The notes below the pieces were generated by a model, which saw only the letters and a list, made by a program, of their open reading frames with translations, was not told where the DNA came from and searched no databases. Of a stretch of DNA of 64,000 bases, positions 25,261-35,719 are shown in pieces. The DNA is taken from assembly GCF_013085545.1 (NCBI RefSeq), contig NZ_CP039543.1:4123322-4187321 (forward strand), given 5' to 3'. This DNA comes from Oceanidesulfovibrio marinus (GTDB lineage Bacteria; Desulfobacterota; Desulfovibrionia; Desulfovibrionales; Desulfovibrionaceae). Numbering within the stretch: the first letter of the stretch is position 1; each line of letters begins with the position of its first letter. The position numbers and the translations under genes were made by a program.

Positions 25261-27745
25261 GCGCCAGCGGCCCCATCAGCGGCGCATACTGCGTCATCAG
25301 GAACGCGTTCACAAACGCCCAGGCCAGGCCGCAGCCGGCCAGCGCGGCCACGGCCGCGGTCACCGCGCCCAGCAGCAGGAACTCCAGGGCCAGTGTGACG
25401 AGGATATCCCGCCGCGTGGCCCCCAGCACCTTGAACACAACCGCATCATAGTACCGCTGCTCCAGGTTGGCGGCCAGGGTCTGCGCCAGCACCAGCAGCC
25501 CGGCCAGCAGCGTTACCGCCGCGGTCAGCCGGATCGCCATCCCGATATTCCGGACAATGGCGTCCACGTCCTGCAGCACGTCGCGCACATAGATAGCCAC
25601 CACGCTGGGCAGCTGCGTCGTCACTGTCTCGAAAAGCGCGTCATCGGCCTGCTTCGAGTCTGTATACGCCGTGGCGATCCAGCTGTGCGGCGCGTTGTCC
25701 AGCACGCCGGGCGAGAACACGAACGTGTGGTTGAGCGACAGCGTGGACCACTCGATCTCTCGCGTGCAGGCAATGGTCGGCGTGAACGCCTGCCCCAGGA
25801 TGGACACGGTGATGGTGTCGCCCGGCCCCACGCCGAAGCCCTCTGCCAGGCCGGAGTCCAGGCAGATGAGCGGTTTGCCGTGGTAATCCGCCGGCCACCA
25901 CTGGCCGGAGACGATTTTCGTTCCCTTGGGCGGCGTGGCCGCGTACGTCATGCCGCGATCCCCGCGCAAGGCCCAGCGCACGTCGTCCGCCACCTGGGCC
26001 TGCTCCACAGGCACGCCGTTGATGGCCGTGATCCGCCCGCGAATGGAAGGCTGCGCCTCCATCCGGGTAATGCCCCTGGTGACGGCCACGATGTCGCGGA
26101 AGGTGTCGATCTGCGCGTTCTGAATGTCGAGGAAGAAGTACGACGGCGCGTCCTTGGGCAGCTGCTCCGAAATGGACCGCTGCAGCGTGCTGTCCACCTG
26201 GCTTACGGTGACGAGGATGGTCAGCCCAAGCCCCAGCGAGAAGAGCACGGCCGGCGTGGCCGCGCCCGGCCGGTGGATGTTGGCGATGGCGTGGCGCAGC
26301 CGGGGTTTTCGGGGCCTGGGCAGCCGCGCCGCCACGCGCATGACCACCACGGCGGCGATGCGGAAGAAGGCCATGGCCGCGAGGACGCCGCCGGCAAAGC
26401 CCAGGGCAAGGCGGGCGTTGTGCGCGTAAAGCAGGGTGAGGACGATGAGCCCGGCCCCGCAGCAAGCCGAGGCCATGGCTGCCTGCCAGGACGGCCGTCG
26501 CGGACCGGCTTCCCCATACCCGCGGAAGAGCCGCGCCGGAGAGATGGTGCCGGCCGCCGAGAGCGGCCACAGCGCAAAGGCCATGGCCGTGAGCAAGCCA
26601 TACATCAGCGCCAGGGCCAGCGGCTTGAAAGCCGGGGTGATGGCCACGGGCACGGTGAGCAGTTGGGCCAACAGCGGCGCGGCCAAGAAGGCCGAGCCCA
26701 CGCCGAGGGCCACGCCGAGAACGCTGCCCAGCAGGGCCAGGGCCATGGTCTGCGCCAGGTACGTCCAGACCACGAGCCGCCGCGTTGCGCCCAAACATTT
26801 GAGCGAGGCGATGGCCTCGTACTTTTTCTCCAGGGACGCGCGCACGCCGTTGGCCACGCCGATGCCGCCCACGAGCAGCGCCGCCAGACCGACCAGCGTG
26901 AGGTACACGGCAAGGTTGTCAAAAAATCTGGACAGTCCGGGGCTGGAGCTTTTGTAGTCGCGTACCTGCCAGCCTGGCTCGCGCACGGCCTGCAGCCGCT
27001 CCTTGGCCTGCTCGATGGAGACGCCGGGTTCGAGCCCCAGGGCGTAGACGTATCTGACCACGCTGCCGGGCCGGAGCAGGCCCGTGCTCTTGATCGCGTC
27101 CAGGGAGAGCAGTACCCGCGGGCCCAACCCGAAGAAGTTGGAGGGCCGGTCCGGTTCACGCACGACCTCCGCGCGAATCCGCAGAACGCTTTGCCCCACG
27201 CGGAGGTCGTCGCCCACGGCAAGGCCCAACCGCATCAGCAGGCTCTTCTCCACGGCCGCACCGTACACGCCGTCCTTTTCGGCCAGGACGTCGGCCAGCG
27301 GCAGGGCTGGCTCCAGCGTGACCGCGCCGAACAGTGGGTAGTTGGGCCCCACGGCCTTGAGCTCCACCAGGGAGGAGCGCCGCTTCTCCGGGGCGTTCTC
27401 TGCCACGCCGTTGGTCGCGTTCCCTTGCGGTGCCTGCGTTTCAGGCGGCCGGGCCATGGAGCGCATGCTGACCATACGCATCACGCGGCCCATGCTCTCC
27501 ATCGCCGTTATCGCCTCGTCCGAGGCCGGCACGTGGGTCTGGCGGATCTGGATGTCCCCGCCCATGAGCGCCTTGGCGTCGCGGGAAAGGGCCGTGTCCA
27601 CCGAGGATGAGACCGTGCCCACGGCCGCCACTGCGCCCACGCCCAGGGCCAGGCATGCCAGGAAGATGCCGAAGCCGCGTACGCCGCCGCGCAGCTCCCG
27701 CCGGGCAAACCGCAAGGCCAGCTTCAGCTCGGAGAAGAACGCCAT
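25160..27745 (-). CDS. ybbP: ABC exporter permease, FtsX-like (YbbP type)
   Basis: 861 residues. Large two-half permease with an N-terminal helix (about 22-45), an extracytoplasmic MacB-type domain, FtsX helix blocks (about 275-400 and the C-terminal 120 residues) and central helices around 430-480. It resembles E. coli YbbP (804 aa), a predicted exporter subunit of unknown substrate. The ATPase partner gene ends immediately upstream. Its stop codon at 25160-25162 sits exactly at the boundary with the AT-rich ycaO cassette, and the final codons (LRNE) may derive from that junction. Confidence 0.85.
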   Translation of the reverse strand: MAFFSELKLALRFARRELRGGVRGFGIFLACLALGVGAVAAVGTVSSSVDTALSRDAKALMGGDIQIRQTHVPASDEAITAMESMGRVMRMVSMRSMARPPETQAPQGNATNGVAENAPEKRRSSLVELKAVGPNYPLFGAVTLEPALPLADVLAEKDGVYGAAVEKSLLMRLGLAVGDDLRVGQSVLRIRAEVVREPDRPSNFFGLGPRVLLSLDAIKSTGLLRPGSVVRYVYALGLEPGVSIEQAKERLQAVREPGWQVRDYKSSSPGLSRFFDNLAVYLTLVGLAALLVGGIGVANGVRASLEKKYEAIASLKCLGATRRLVVWTYLAQTMALALLGSVLGVALGVGSAFLAAPLLAQLLTVPVAITPAFKPLALALMYGLLTAMAFALWPLSAAGTISPARLFRGYGEAGPRRPSWQAAMASACCGAGLIVLTLLYAHNARLALGFAGGVLAAMAFFRIAAVVVMRVAARLPRPRKPRLRHAIANIHRPGAATPAVLFSLGLGLTILVTVSQVDSTLQRSISEQLPKDAPSYFFLDIQNAQIDTFRDIVAVTRGITRMEAQPSIRGRITAINGVPVEQAQVADDVRWALRGDRGMTYAATPPKGTKIVSGQWWPADYHGKPLICLDSGLAEGFGVGPGDTITVSILGQAFTPTIACTREIEWSTLSLNHTFVFSPGVLDNAPHSWIATAYTDSKQADDALFETVTTQLPSVVAIYVRDVLQDVDAIVRNIGMAIRLTAAVTLLAGLLVLAQTLAANLEQRYYDAVVFKVLGATRRDILVTLALEFLLLGAVTAAVAALAGCGLAWAFVNAFLMTQYAPLMGPLALILCGGVLATLALGLFGVRHALSKPAWPVLRNE

Positions 27746-28475
<730 letters not shown>

Positions 28476-28489
<14 letters not shown>

Positions 28490-29240
28490 CAGAATCTCCT
28501 CGTCAGCATCACAATCTTCGACGCTGTGGCGTCGTACGGTCCAGCGGCGAGTTTACCTTGTTTTTTGCCTCGTGCAAGCGGCGTTTCTGTGCTGCGCGCC
28601 GTCCGTGTTTTCCCAAACCACTCTATCTACCGACCAACAAAGCGAGACCAGCGCCATGGGCGACCCTGTGACCATACTCGCCTTCGGTGACAGCCTGACC
28701 GCCGGATACGGGCTGAACCCGGGCGAGTCCGTGCCCGATATCCTCCAGACCATGTTGCATGACAACGGCTACAACGTGACCATCGTCAATGCCGGGTACT
28801 CCGGCGACACCACTACCGGCGGCCTGGCGCGTCTGCCCTGGACCCTGGACCGGAGCCAGCCGGACGCCGCCATCCTGGAGCTCGGCGCCAACGACGGCCT
28901 TCAGGGCCAGGACCCGACCCAGATGGAAGCCAACCTCAACGCCATGCTCGACCTCTTTCAGCAGCACTCCATCCCCGTGCTCTTTACCGGCATGCAGGCC
29001 ATGCCCAACCTCGGCGAGGCGTACGCCCAGGAGTTCGCCGCCGTGTTCCCCCGGATCGCCGAGCAGCGCGACCTCCTCTTCTACCCATTCTTCCTCGAAG
29101 GCGTGGGCGGCATCCCCGCCCTCAACCAGGGCGACGGCATTCACCCCAACGCCGAAGGCGCCCGCCTCATCGCGAAAAATCTCTACCCGTACGTGGTGCA
29201 GCTCATCGAAAAGGCGCAGCGGCTCCAGGAAGCCGGGTAG
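28476..29240 (+). CDS. tesA: Arylesterase/lysophospholipase, TesA-like SGNH hydrolase
   Basis: 254 residues with a signal peptide (VYLVFCLVQAAFLCCAPSVFS) cut near residue 47, so periplasmic. SGNH blocks: block I FGDSLTAGYG (Ser), block II NAGYSGDTT (Gly), block III LGANDGL (Asn) and block V DGIHPNAEGA (Asp, His). TesA hydrolyses fatty acyl esters and thioesters and lysophospholipids. The ATG at 28476 is preceded by GGAG. An internal start at 28656 would remove the signal peptide. It is divergent from ybbA and overlaps its start. Confidence 0.9.
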
Positions 29241-29447
29241 GAACAGGAACGTATAGCCCGGATGGGGCGCCGCCCCCTCCGGACCACCCCCGGCAGGGAG
29301 CACGGCCCCTGCGCCCCGGAATGATTTTTCAGATCATGTTCCATAGGGAGCATAGTTCCCTGTACCCAGAAAAGGGGTCCGGGAATCAGTGTTCCCCGAG
29401 CAGGGGCGTGGGGGACAGCGTCCCCCGCTTCCTACCGTGGGAGTCCG
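29241..29447. other. Convergent intergenic region rich in G/C hairpins
   Basis: No gene. It carries several inverted repeats, including GGGGGAC-AGC-GTCCCCC near 29411-29428 and a GGGA/TCCC hairpin near 29347-29361, between convergent tesA and the C_GCAxxG gene. The style resembles 50880-50990, another convergent gap. They may act as bidirectional terminators or be REP-like repeats. Confidence 0.4.
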
Positions 29448-29936
29448 TTATGCGCCGCTGGCGTCGAGCAGCTCCAGCGCCTTGGTCACGGCAAAGGCGA
29501 TGACGTGCTCGCAGCGAGTGGTCCAGAGATTCTGGCGGCGGAACTCGGCCAAGCCTTCGGGGTCGGCGATGTTGATGCCGGCGACGTCTATGCAGTCGCG
29601 GCCGCCGAACTCGGTGCGGAACTCCTCCACGAGCTCTTCCACTGCGTTATAGCAAGGTTCCAGCGATTCTTCGGGCGCGGTCCGGCCCAGGCCGAAGCCC
29701 AGGGCGAGAATGGCACCGGACAGGGCGCCGCACTGGCCGCATGTACGGGAGACGCCGCTGCACAGGCCGGTGGCAAGGGACGTGGGCCGGGGGATGTCCC
29801 AGCCTTTGGCGCGTACAAGGGAGGCAAAGACGCTTTCCGCGCAGAGGAACTTGGAGCGCGCCATGGCGCGCGCGTGTTCGGCCGGGTCTTCGGGCGTGGG
29901 CTGGGTGTCAGTGTGTTCCGGGGGCGAGGCGTCCAT
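29448..29936 (-). CDS. C_GCAxxG_C_C family protein (putative redox protein)
   Basis: 162 residues. The family signature is CGQCGALSGAILALGFGLGR, preceded by a cysteine in GLCSGVSRTCG and followed by lone cysteines (EPCYNAVEE, RDCIDVAG, TTRCEHV). This cysteine pattern suggests metal or Fe-S binding; the biochemical role of the family is not established. The ATG at 29936 has AGGAG six bases upstream; the ATG at 29942 would leave no spacer. It follows the PAS kinase gene by 26 nt and is probably co-transcribed. Confidence 0.85.
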   Translation of the reverse strand: MDASPPEHTDTQPTPEDPAEHARAMARSKFLCAESVFASLVRAKGWDIPRPTSLATGLCSGVSRTCGQCGALSGAILALGFGLGRTAPEESLEPCYNAVEELVEEFRTEFGGRDCIDVAGINIADPEGLAEFRRQNLWTTRCEHVIAFAVTKALELLDASGA

Positions 29937-29962
29937 TGGCATCTCCTGATTTCGTTATGGGA

Positions 29963-31081
29963 TCAGGCGATGTCGTCCTGCAGTTCCGTGTCTTCGTCAA
30001 GGGTTATGAGCACGCTGCCTGGCTCGCGGCGGTGCACGGTGATGTCCAGGCCGAGCTCGGCGGCCATGCGCCGCACCCGCGCCAGGCCCATGCCCACCTT
30101 GTCCGGCATGGTGGTGAAGAAGGGGTCGAAGACAAAGGGCAGGATATCCGCCGCAATGCCGGGGCCGGTGTCGGCCACCTCGTAGCGCAGGCCGTCCTCC
30201 ATGCCGGCGCCCAGGTACACCTCACCGGGCGGCGCGTCCTCGCTGGGGGGCATGGAGGCGATGGCCTCCAGGGAGTTGCAGACCAGCTCGGTCAGCAGCG
30301 CCACGGTCAGGTCGGCGTCCACGGTAACGGCCGTTTCCTCCACATCCAGGAGCAGGGGGATGGCGCGCCACGACTCCGGCCCGCGGGCATAGGCCTCGTC
30401 CGCCACGCGCGCGGCAATTTCCGGCAGCAGGATGTGCCGCGGCTCGGCAGTGCGGATGGCGTTGTAGGATGTCACGGCCTGGACAATGGCTTCCAGCCGG
30501 ACGCTCTCATCCAGGATGCCTTCGAGATACTCGTGCAGCGCCTGGTCGGACTTGCGCAGGGCGATGCGCGCAAAGCCGGCGATGGCCATGGCCGGGTTGC
30601 GCAGCTGGTGGGCCACGGCGTCGGAGAGGGTGCGCAGACTTCTGGTGCGCGCCAGCTCCATGGCGTGGCGTTCCTCCAGGAACCGCCGCTGCCTGGCGTG
30701 CATGGCGTAGATGTGCGTGACGTCGGTCATGGAGAGCAGGATGCCGAAGATCTTGCCGTACTCCACGAGCAGGGAGGTGGTGAGGGAGAGGCGCAGGCGG
30801 TCGCCGTCCAGGGTGATGTAGACGGCTTCGAGCGCTTCCCGCCGGCCTTTCTGGTTGCGCGCGTCCGCCATGTACCGGCGGAAGGTGTCGGGCTCTTCGA
30901 TGCCGGGCAGGAACTCGTCCCAGAGCAGGCCTTTGAAGTCTTCCTCGTCGATGATGCCGAGCATCTCGCGGGCGTGGCGGTTGCAGGCGTAGGCGTAGCC
31001 GTCGGTATTGAAGATGGCCACGCTCTCCGGATAGCCGTCCAGGAGGTTCTGGAAGTAGGCGGACTGGATGAATGGCAGCAC
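29963..31081 (-). CDS. PAS-domain sensor histidine kinase
   Basis: 372 residues, cytoplasmic. A PAS domain (about 10-130; ESVAIFNTDGYAYACNRHAREML) leads to a dimerisation/phosphoacceptor helix with SDAVAHQLRNPAMAI and an HATPase domain (ELVCNSLEAI, DTGPGI, GMGLARVRRM). The GTG at 31081 has GAGG six bases upstream and begins just after the previous gene's stop; an ATG at 31141 would instead overlap that gene by 44 nt. No receiver partner lies next to it. The operon order is Cys-protein, kinase, C_GCAxxG protein. Confidence 0.85.
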   Translation of the reverse strand: MLPFIQSAYFQNLLDGYPESVAIFNTDGYAYACNRHAREMLGIIDEEDFKGLLWDEFLPGIEEPDTFRRYMADARNQKGRREALEAVYITLDGDRLRLSLTTSLLVEYGKIFGILLSMTDVTHIYAMHARQRRFLEERHAMELARTRSLRTLSDAVAHQLRNPAMAIAGFARIALRKSDQALHEYLEGILDESVRLEAIVQAVTSYNAIRTAEPRHILLPEIAARVADEAYARGPESWRAIPLLLDVEETAVTVDADLTVALLTELVCNSLEAIASMPPSEDAPPGEVYLGAGMEDGLRYEVADTGPGIAADILPFVFDPFFTTMPDKVGMGLARVRRMAAELGLDITVHRREPGSVLITLDEDTELQDDIA

Positions 31082-31097
31082 GGCAGGCCTCGTTGCG

Positions 31098-31550
31098 TCA
31101 GGCGCCGTTGGATCGCGCACCCGGAGGCGCGGCGTCGGCATCGCCGTTTTCGACGTCCTCGCCGCCGGGCAGGGAGAACAGCGGCCGGACGTGGAAGGTG
31201 CGGATGTGCAGCAGGGGATAGAACACGGCCTCGCCCGTCACGGTGATGGCCAAAAGGTCGGTCTTTTCCATCACCTCGTAGTTGAGGCACTGGATGGTGC
31301 GGCGGCCGCCGTCCAGGAAGTCAATCTCCACCTCGTACCCGGCGGGCGCGGAGTTCTGCTCCGGCGTATGGACCATGGCCCGCCGGGCTTCCTCCTCCAT
31401 GAGACGCACCCACTGCCGGCGGACGATGCGGCGGTTCTCCAGCGTATCGTGCTTGGGGCACAGGCCCAGCTTTTGGCGGTCCGGCGCCGGGGGAATGCCG
31501 TATATCCAGCCAGAGGCGGCGTTCTCGCCGCAAACTTGACACGGAACCAT
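31098..31550 (-). CDS. Unknown protein with an N-terminal zinc-finger-like motif
   Basis: 150 residues from MVPCQVCGENAASGWIYG. A Cys pair (CQVC, residues 4-7) is followed by CPKH about 25 residues later, a possible treble-clef or zinc-ribbon site. The rest is alpha/beta with an RRQWVRLMEEEARRAM helix and strands LLAITVTGEAVFYPL. No family is recognised. The same frame stays open upstream to 34112, but that is the shadow of the GGDDF-EAL gene. It precedes the PAS kinase by 16 nt. Confidence 0.6.
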   Translation of the reverse strand: MVPCQVCGENAASGWIYGIPPAPDRQKLGLCPKHDTLENRRIVRRQWVRLMEEEARRAMVHTPEQNSAPAGYEVEIDFLDGGRRTIQCLNYEVMEKTDLLAITVTGEAVFYPLLHIRTFHVRPLFSLPGGEDVENGDADAAPPGARSNGA

Positions 31551-31762
31551 GAGGGCCTCGCAGGCCGGGCGCTTGCATGGCAAGGCGCACGGCGCGGATG
31601 ATGGAAGGACGATCTGCGCCGCAGGATAGCCGAACTTCAGGCGCGATGCAAAAACGCCAGGGTGCTCGGGCTGGGACGCGGATGCGCCGTAGGCCGGCCG
31701 GTCCGTGGGCCTGGAAGGGATGTGGGGCCTGGGGGCGTGCATCGTTCCTGTTCCGGCCTGCG

Positions 31763-34099
31763 TCATGCCGCGGACATGGGTTTTTGCTCGCCGTTGCTGC
31801 CGAAGGGGCCGAAGGCCAGGTCCTCCGCATCGAGCAGGAAGGACTCCAGGGAGGAGAAGGCCATGGGTTTGGCAAAGAGGTAGCCCTGGGCATGGGCGCA
31901 GCCCATGGCGTGCAGCGCCTCCTTCTGGAAGGCGGTTTCGATGCCCTCGGCCACCACGCCCATGCCCATGGACTCGGCCAGGGCCAGGATGGTGCGCACG
32001 ATGGAGTTGCGGCCGTTGCGCGCCGTGAAGTGCTCCTCGCGCATGGCGCGGACGAACGCCTGGTCGATCTTGAGCGTGTCGAAAGGGTAGTTGTGCAGCG
32101 AGCTCAGTGACGAGTAGCCGGTGCCGAAGTCGTCGATGGCTATGGACGCGCCGATCTCCTTCATCTGCCGCAGAATGCCGCGTGTGCGGGCGGGGTCTTC
32201 CATGACCAGGCTTTCCGTGACCTCCAGGCAGAGCGACCCGGCCGGAACCCGCGCCATGGAGAGGGCGGACTCCACCGTATCGGCCAGGCGCTTGTTGCGG
32301 AACTGTCTGGCCGAGAGGTTCACGCTCATGGTCAGGGGGCCGGCCTTGGGCGAGAGCAGGCCCGAGAGGTGGGCCAGGGTTTCGCAGGCCGTGCGCAGCA
32401 CCCATTCGCCCAGGGGCACGATGATGCCCGTCTCCTCGGCCACGGGGATGAACTCCAGCGGCGGCACCATGCCGCGCCTGGGATGTTGCCAGCGCAGCAG
32501 CGCCTCGAAGCCGGAGATATGCATGGAGGGCAGGTGCACGATGGGCTGGAAGTGCAGCTCGAACTCGTTGCGGTCCAGGGCGTGACGCATGTCGGTTTCC
32601 AGCTTCAAGGTCTGCACGGCCTGGGTGTGCATCTGGTGGTGGAAAACCTTGTAGCCGTCGTCCGTGGTGCCCTTGGCGCGGTGCATGGCGGTTTCGGCGT
32701 CGCGGATGATCTGCTCCGGCTCGGTGTAGCAGTCCATATGGTAGGCGATGCCGATGGAGGCGGAGGTGAAGACCTCCATGGAGTCGATGACGTGCGCGTC
32801 GCTGAGGGCCTCCTTGATGCGTTCGGCCACGCGGATGGCCTCCATCTCGTCCTCCATGTCGTCCAGGAGCACGATGAAGTCGTCGCCGCCGAGCCTGGCC
32901 ATGGTGTCCACCTTGCGCAGGCAGGAGGAGACGCGCCGGGCGATGGACTGCAGGAGCTTGTCGCCCACGCTGTGGCCCAGGCTCTCGTTGATGATCTTGA
33001 AGCGGTCCAGGTCCACGAAGAGCACGGCGAAGCGGTACGTCTCGTGCCGCAGCACGCGGGCCATGGCGTGGCGGAGCCGGTCCATGAACAGGGCGCGGTT
33101 GGGCAGCCGGGTCAGGGGATCGAGAAAAACGTGGCGCTGGAGCTCTTCCTCGAAGGCCTTGCGCTGGGTAACGTCGTGGGCGTTGATGACCAGGCCGTTG
33201 ACGGCCTCGTCGCTCATGAGATTGGCTGCCTGCGCATCCAGCACCACCCAGGAGCCGTCGGCGCGTTTGCGCCGCATCTCGAAGGAGGCGCTGTCCAGGC
33301 CGTTGCGCACCATGCTGGAGAACCGCTCCTTGATGATCACGGCGTCCTGGGGATGGATGGAGCTGAAGAAGTCCTCGCAGCCGGAGCGGTCGTTGATGGC
33401 GCAGGAGAAAGCAGCGGCCGAGGGGCTCTCGAAGATGACCCGGCCGTCTGGCTGGACCACGCTGATGACGTCGCGGGTGTTCTGGATGAGCGCGGTGTAG
33501 AACCGCTGCTTGCTCATGACCTCTTTTTGCGCGCTTTTGAGGCTGGTTATCTCGCGCGCCACCATGAGCATGGATTGCCTGGTGAGGGATGAAAACGTAA
33601 CGAGCAGCCACGTGGGGCTGCCCGGAACCTTGAACTCGAACTCGCGCGAGATGATCTCGTCCTGGTTGGACGCGGCTCGCACCTCGCGGATTCCTTCCAT
33701 GAGCATGGCCCCGATGCTGCGGGAGTAGACCGACTCCAGGTGCAGCCCCTCCACGCCGTCGGGATACGATTCTTTCGGGTCGAAGCGCGTGGGCAGGATG
33801 CGTTTGACGTAGCCGTTGTCCGTGACCTCGGCGACCATGCTGGACATGGACGTGAACACGGCGCGGAGCTGCGACGCGGACTCGCGCATGTCGCGGTTGG
33901 CGAGCTCCAGATCCCACACCGTGCAGCGGATGCGGCGGCGCAGGCGCAACGCCCAGACCAGAAATAGCGCGCCGGCCAGAACCGCGGCGCAGGCGATGAC
34001 GGCGAGCAATGCGTTTATATTGCCGCCGGCTGAAGCAAGAAGATGGGGCGGTTCCGCTCCGAACGGATGACCGCCCCCGAGAGCGAGTAACGAAGGCAA
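31763..34099 (-). CDS. Membrane PAS-GGDDF-EAL protein (c-di-GMP signalling)
   Basis: 778 residues. One membrane helix (about 31-51), PAS-like regions (about 65-190 and 195-310), a GGDEF domain whose signature reads GGDDF, and a full EAL domain with EALLRW, the VTESLV segment and DDFGTGYSSL. The altered GGDDF suggests the cyclase half may be regulatory, leaving c-di-GMP phosphodiesterase activity; this is inference. The start is TTG at 34099 with GGAGGG five bases upstream; the nearby ATG at 34103 is in another frame with no spacer. Confidence 0.85.
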   Translation of the reverse strand: MPSLLALGGGHPFGAEPPHLLASAGGNINALLAVIACAAVLAGALFLVWALRLRRRIRCTVWDLELANRDMRESASQLRAVFTSMSSMVAEVTDNGYVKRILPTRFDPKESYPDGVEGLHLESVYSRSIGAMLMEGIREVRAASNQDEIISREFEFKVPGSPTWLLVTFSSLTRQSMLMVAREITSLKSAQKEVMSKQRFYTALIQNTRDVISVVQPDGRVIFESPSAAAFSCAINDRSGCEDFFSSIHPQDAVIIKERFSSMVRNGLDSASFEMRRKRADGSWVVLDAQAANLMSDEAVNGLVINAHDVTQRKAFEEELQRHVFLDPLTRLPNRALFMDRLRHAMARVLRHETYRFAVLFVDLDRFKIINESLGHSVGDKLLQSIARRVSSCLRKVDTMARLGGDDFIVLLDDMEDEMEAIRVAERIKEALSDAHVIDSMEVFTSASIGIAYHMDCYTEPEQIIRDAETAMHRAKGTTDDGYKVFHHQMHTQAVQTLKLETDMRHALDRNEFELHFQPIVHLPSMHISGFEALLRWQHPRRGMVPPLEFIPVAEETGIIVPLGEWVLRTACETLAHLSGLLSPKAGPLTMSVNLSARQFRNKRLADTVESALSMARVPAGSLCLEVTESLVMEDPARTRGILRQMKEIGASIAIDDFGTGYSSLSSLHNYPFDTLKIDQAFVRAMREEHFTARNGRNSIVRTILALAESMGMGVVAEGIETAFQKEALHAMGCAHAQGYLFAKPMAFSSLESFLLDAEDLAFGPFGSNGEQKPMSAA

Positions 34100-34231
34100 G
34101 CATACCCTCCAAGTATGATATCGGCCACCTGGGGAGGCCAGCCGCCAGAGGTACGCCCTTTGTGTTTCAGAGGCGTGACGGCGGCAGAGCGGCGGCGTTA
34201 CGGGAGGGTACGGGTTCAGTACGGAAGCGGG

Positions 34232-34816
34232 CTAGAGCTGCTGCTCCCGTTCGATCCACTTGTTGGTGCGCGGGGGCACGTATCCCTCGAAGCCCTCAAG
34301 CAGGGTCTCCGGCTTCTGGGAGGCGTAGAGGATGGAGCGGTGGGACTGATTGAGGAATCCCTGGGCCACGGCGTTGTCCAGCATGTCCAGGAAGCAGTCG
34401 TAGTAGCCGCCCACGTTGAGCAGGCCGCAGGGCTTGTCGTGGAAGCCGAGCTGCGACCAGGTGAAGACCTCGCAGATCTCCTCGAAGGTGCCGATGCCGC
34501 CGGGCAGGGCGATGAAGCCGTCGGAAAGCTCGGCCATCAGGGCCTTGCGCTCGTGCATGGACTCCACGACGTGCAGCTCGGTCAGGCCGGGGTGGGCGAG
34601 CTCCTTTTCGGACAAGGCGCGCGGCAGAACGCCGATGACCTCGGCGCCGCCGGCCAGCGCGGCGTCCGCGGTCCGGCCCATCAGGCCCACGGCCGCACCG
34701 CCGTACACCATGCCGAGGCCGCGATCGGCCAGTGCCTTGCCCATGGCCTGGGCCATGGTTGTATACGAAGGGTCGTTTCCGGGATTGGAGCCGCAAAAAA
34801 TACAGATGCGTCGCAT
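34232..34816 (-). CDS. LOG-family (TIGR00730) nucleotide 5'-phosphoribohydrolase-like protein
   Basis: 194 residues from MRRICIFCGSNPG. The Rossmann-like fold carries GMVYGGAAVGLMG and the PGGIGTFEE motif that defines the LOG family, with ESMHERKALM upstream. Family members cleave cytokinin ribotides or related nucleotide monophosphates; some were misannotated as lysine decarboxylases. The ATG at 34816 follows AGGAG. It is a single gene, with an AT-rich 180-nt gap before the divergent YgjP-like gene. Confidence 0.9.
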   Translation of the reverse strand: MRRICIFCGSNPGNDPSYTTMAQAMGKALADRGLGMVYGGAAVGLMGRTADAALAGGAEVIGVLPRALSEKELAHPGLTELHVVESMHERKALMAELSDGFIALPGGIGTFEEICEVFTWSQLGFHDKPCGLLNVGGYYDCFLDMLDNAVAQGFLNQSHRSILYASQKPETLLEGFEGYVPPRTNKWIEREQQL

Positions 34817-34996
34817 GAGAACTCCTGAATGGAATAGACAGTGATTCAAAGAGTACAGCTACTAATCCTGGCGTGATGAAAGGTCAATGTGGCGCAATGC
34901 ATGTATTGCCAATTGCAAGAGAAAATGTAACAACAATCTCAATCTGAACAGCTGTTCAGATTAGTGCCCGAATAATTTTTCACTCCGGAGCCCTTT

Positions 34997-35695
34997 GTGT
35001 CCGAGCTGCCGCCGTACCGTGTGCGCGAGAACCCCAGAGCGCGCCGCGTCATCCTCAAGGTTATCCCCCGCGTGGGGTTGACCGTCACCGTGCCCAAGGG
35101 GTTCGACCACAGCCGTCTGCCTGGTCTGTTGCGTTCTCGCAAGGAGTGGATAGACACGGCCCTGCGTGACATGGAAGCGCGCGGCAAGGGGCCGCAGCCA
35201 CCGGTTCTGCCCGACGCGGTGGATCTCGCCGCGGTGGAGCGCCGCGTGAGCGTGGCCTACGAGACCGGCGCAGAAAAGCACGGCTGGCGGGAGGAGGGCG
35301 ACTCCGTAGTCATCGCCACGTGCGACTCCTGCGTGTACGACCGACTGGTGCTTATCGAGGACTGGCTCAAGGCGCGCGGCAGGCGCCATCTCACGCCCTG
35401 GTGCACGGAGCTGGCCGCTCAGTTCGGCGTCTACCCAAAGTCCTTCCAGATCCGCCTGCAGAAGAGCCGCTGGGGAAGCTGCTCCCGCCGCGGCACGCTC
35501 AGCCTCAACGCCAAGCTTCTGCTCATTCCCCGGTCAGCGGCACGCTACGTGCTGCTCCACGAGCTGTGCCACCTGGTGCACCCGGACCACTCGCCGCGGT
35601 TCTGGACGCTCCTGCAGGAGTGGGAGCCCGAGGCGCGGTCGCAGGACCGATACATCGATGCCTGCTGGCGCGATCTGCCGGCGTGGCTGCCGTAG
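34997..35695 (+). CDS. YgjP-like (M48-related) metallopeptidase domain protein
   Basis: 232 residues. The N-terminal part (YRVRENPRARRVILKV, LTVTVPKGF) and KSRWGSCSRRGTLSLNAKLLLIP are typical of the DUF45/YgjP family. The zinc site is HELCHLVHPDHSPRFW, with HExxH-like HELCH and a downstream His. Its physiological substrate is unknown. The start is GTG at 34997 with CGGAG six bases upstream. It is convergent with the small protein gene at 35720. Confidence 0.85.
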   Translation: MSELPPYRVRENPRARRVILKVIPRVGLTVTVPKGFDHSRLPGLLRSRKEWIDTALRDMEARGKGPQPPVLPDAVDLAAVERRVSVAYETGAEKHGWREEGDSVVIATCDSCVYDRLVLIEDWLKARGRRHLTPWCTELAAQFGVYPKSFQIRLQKSRWGSCSRRGTLSLNAKLLLIPRSAARYVLLHELCHLVHPDHSPRFWTLLQEWEPEARSQDRYIDACWRDLPAWLP

Positions 35696-35719
35696 CTGCG
35701 GATTCCTGGCGTTCCTGTC

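Noticed and set aside
31098-34112. Continuous 1004-codon minus-strand frame
   Set aside because: Only its last 150 codons (31098-31550) look like a protein; the upstream part is an Arg/His/Gly-rich shadow of the PAS-GGDDF-EAL gene in another frame.
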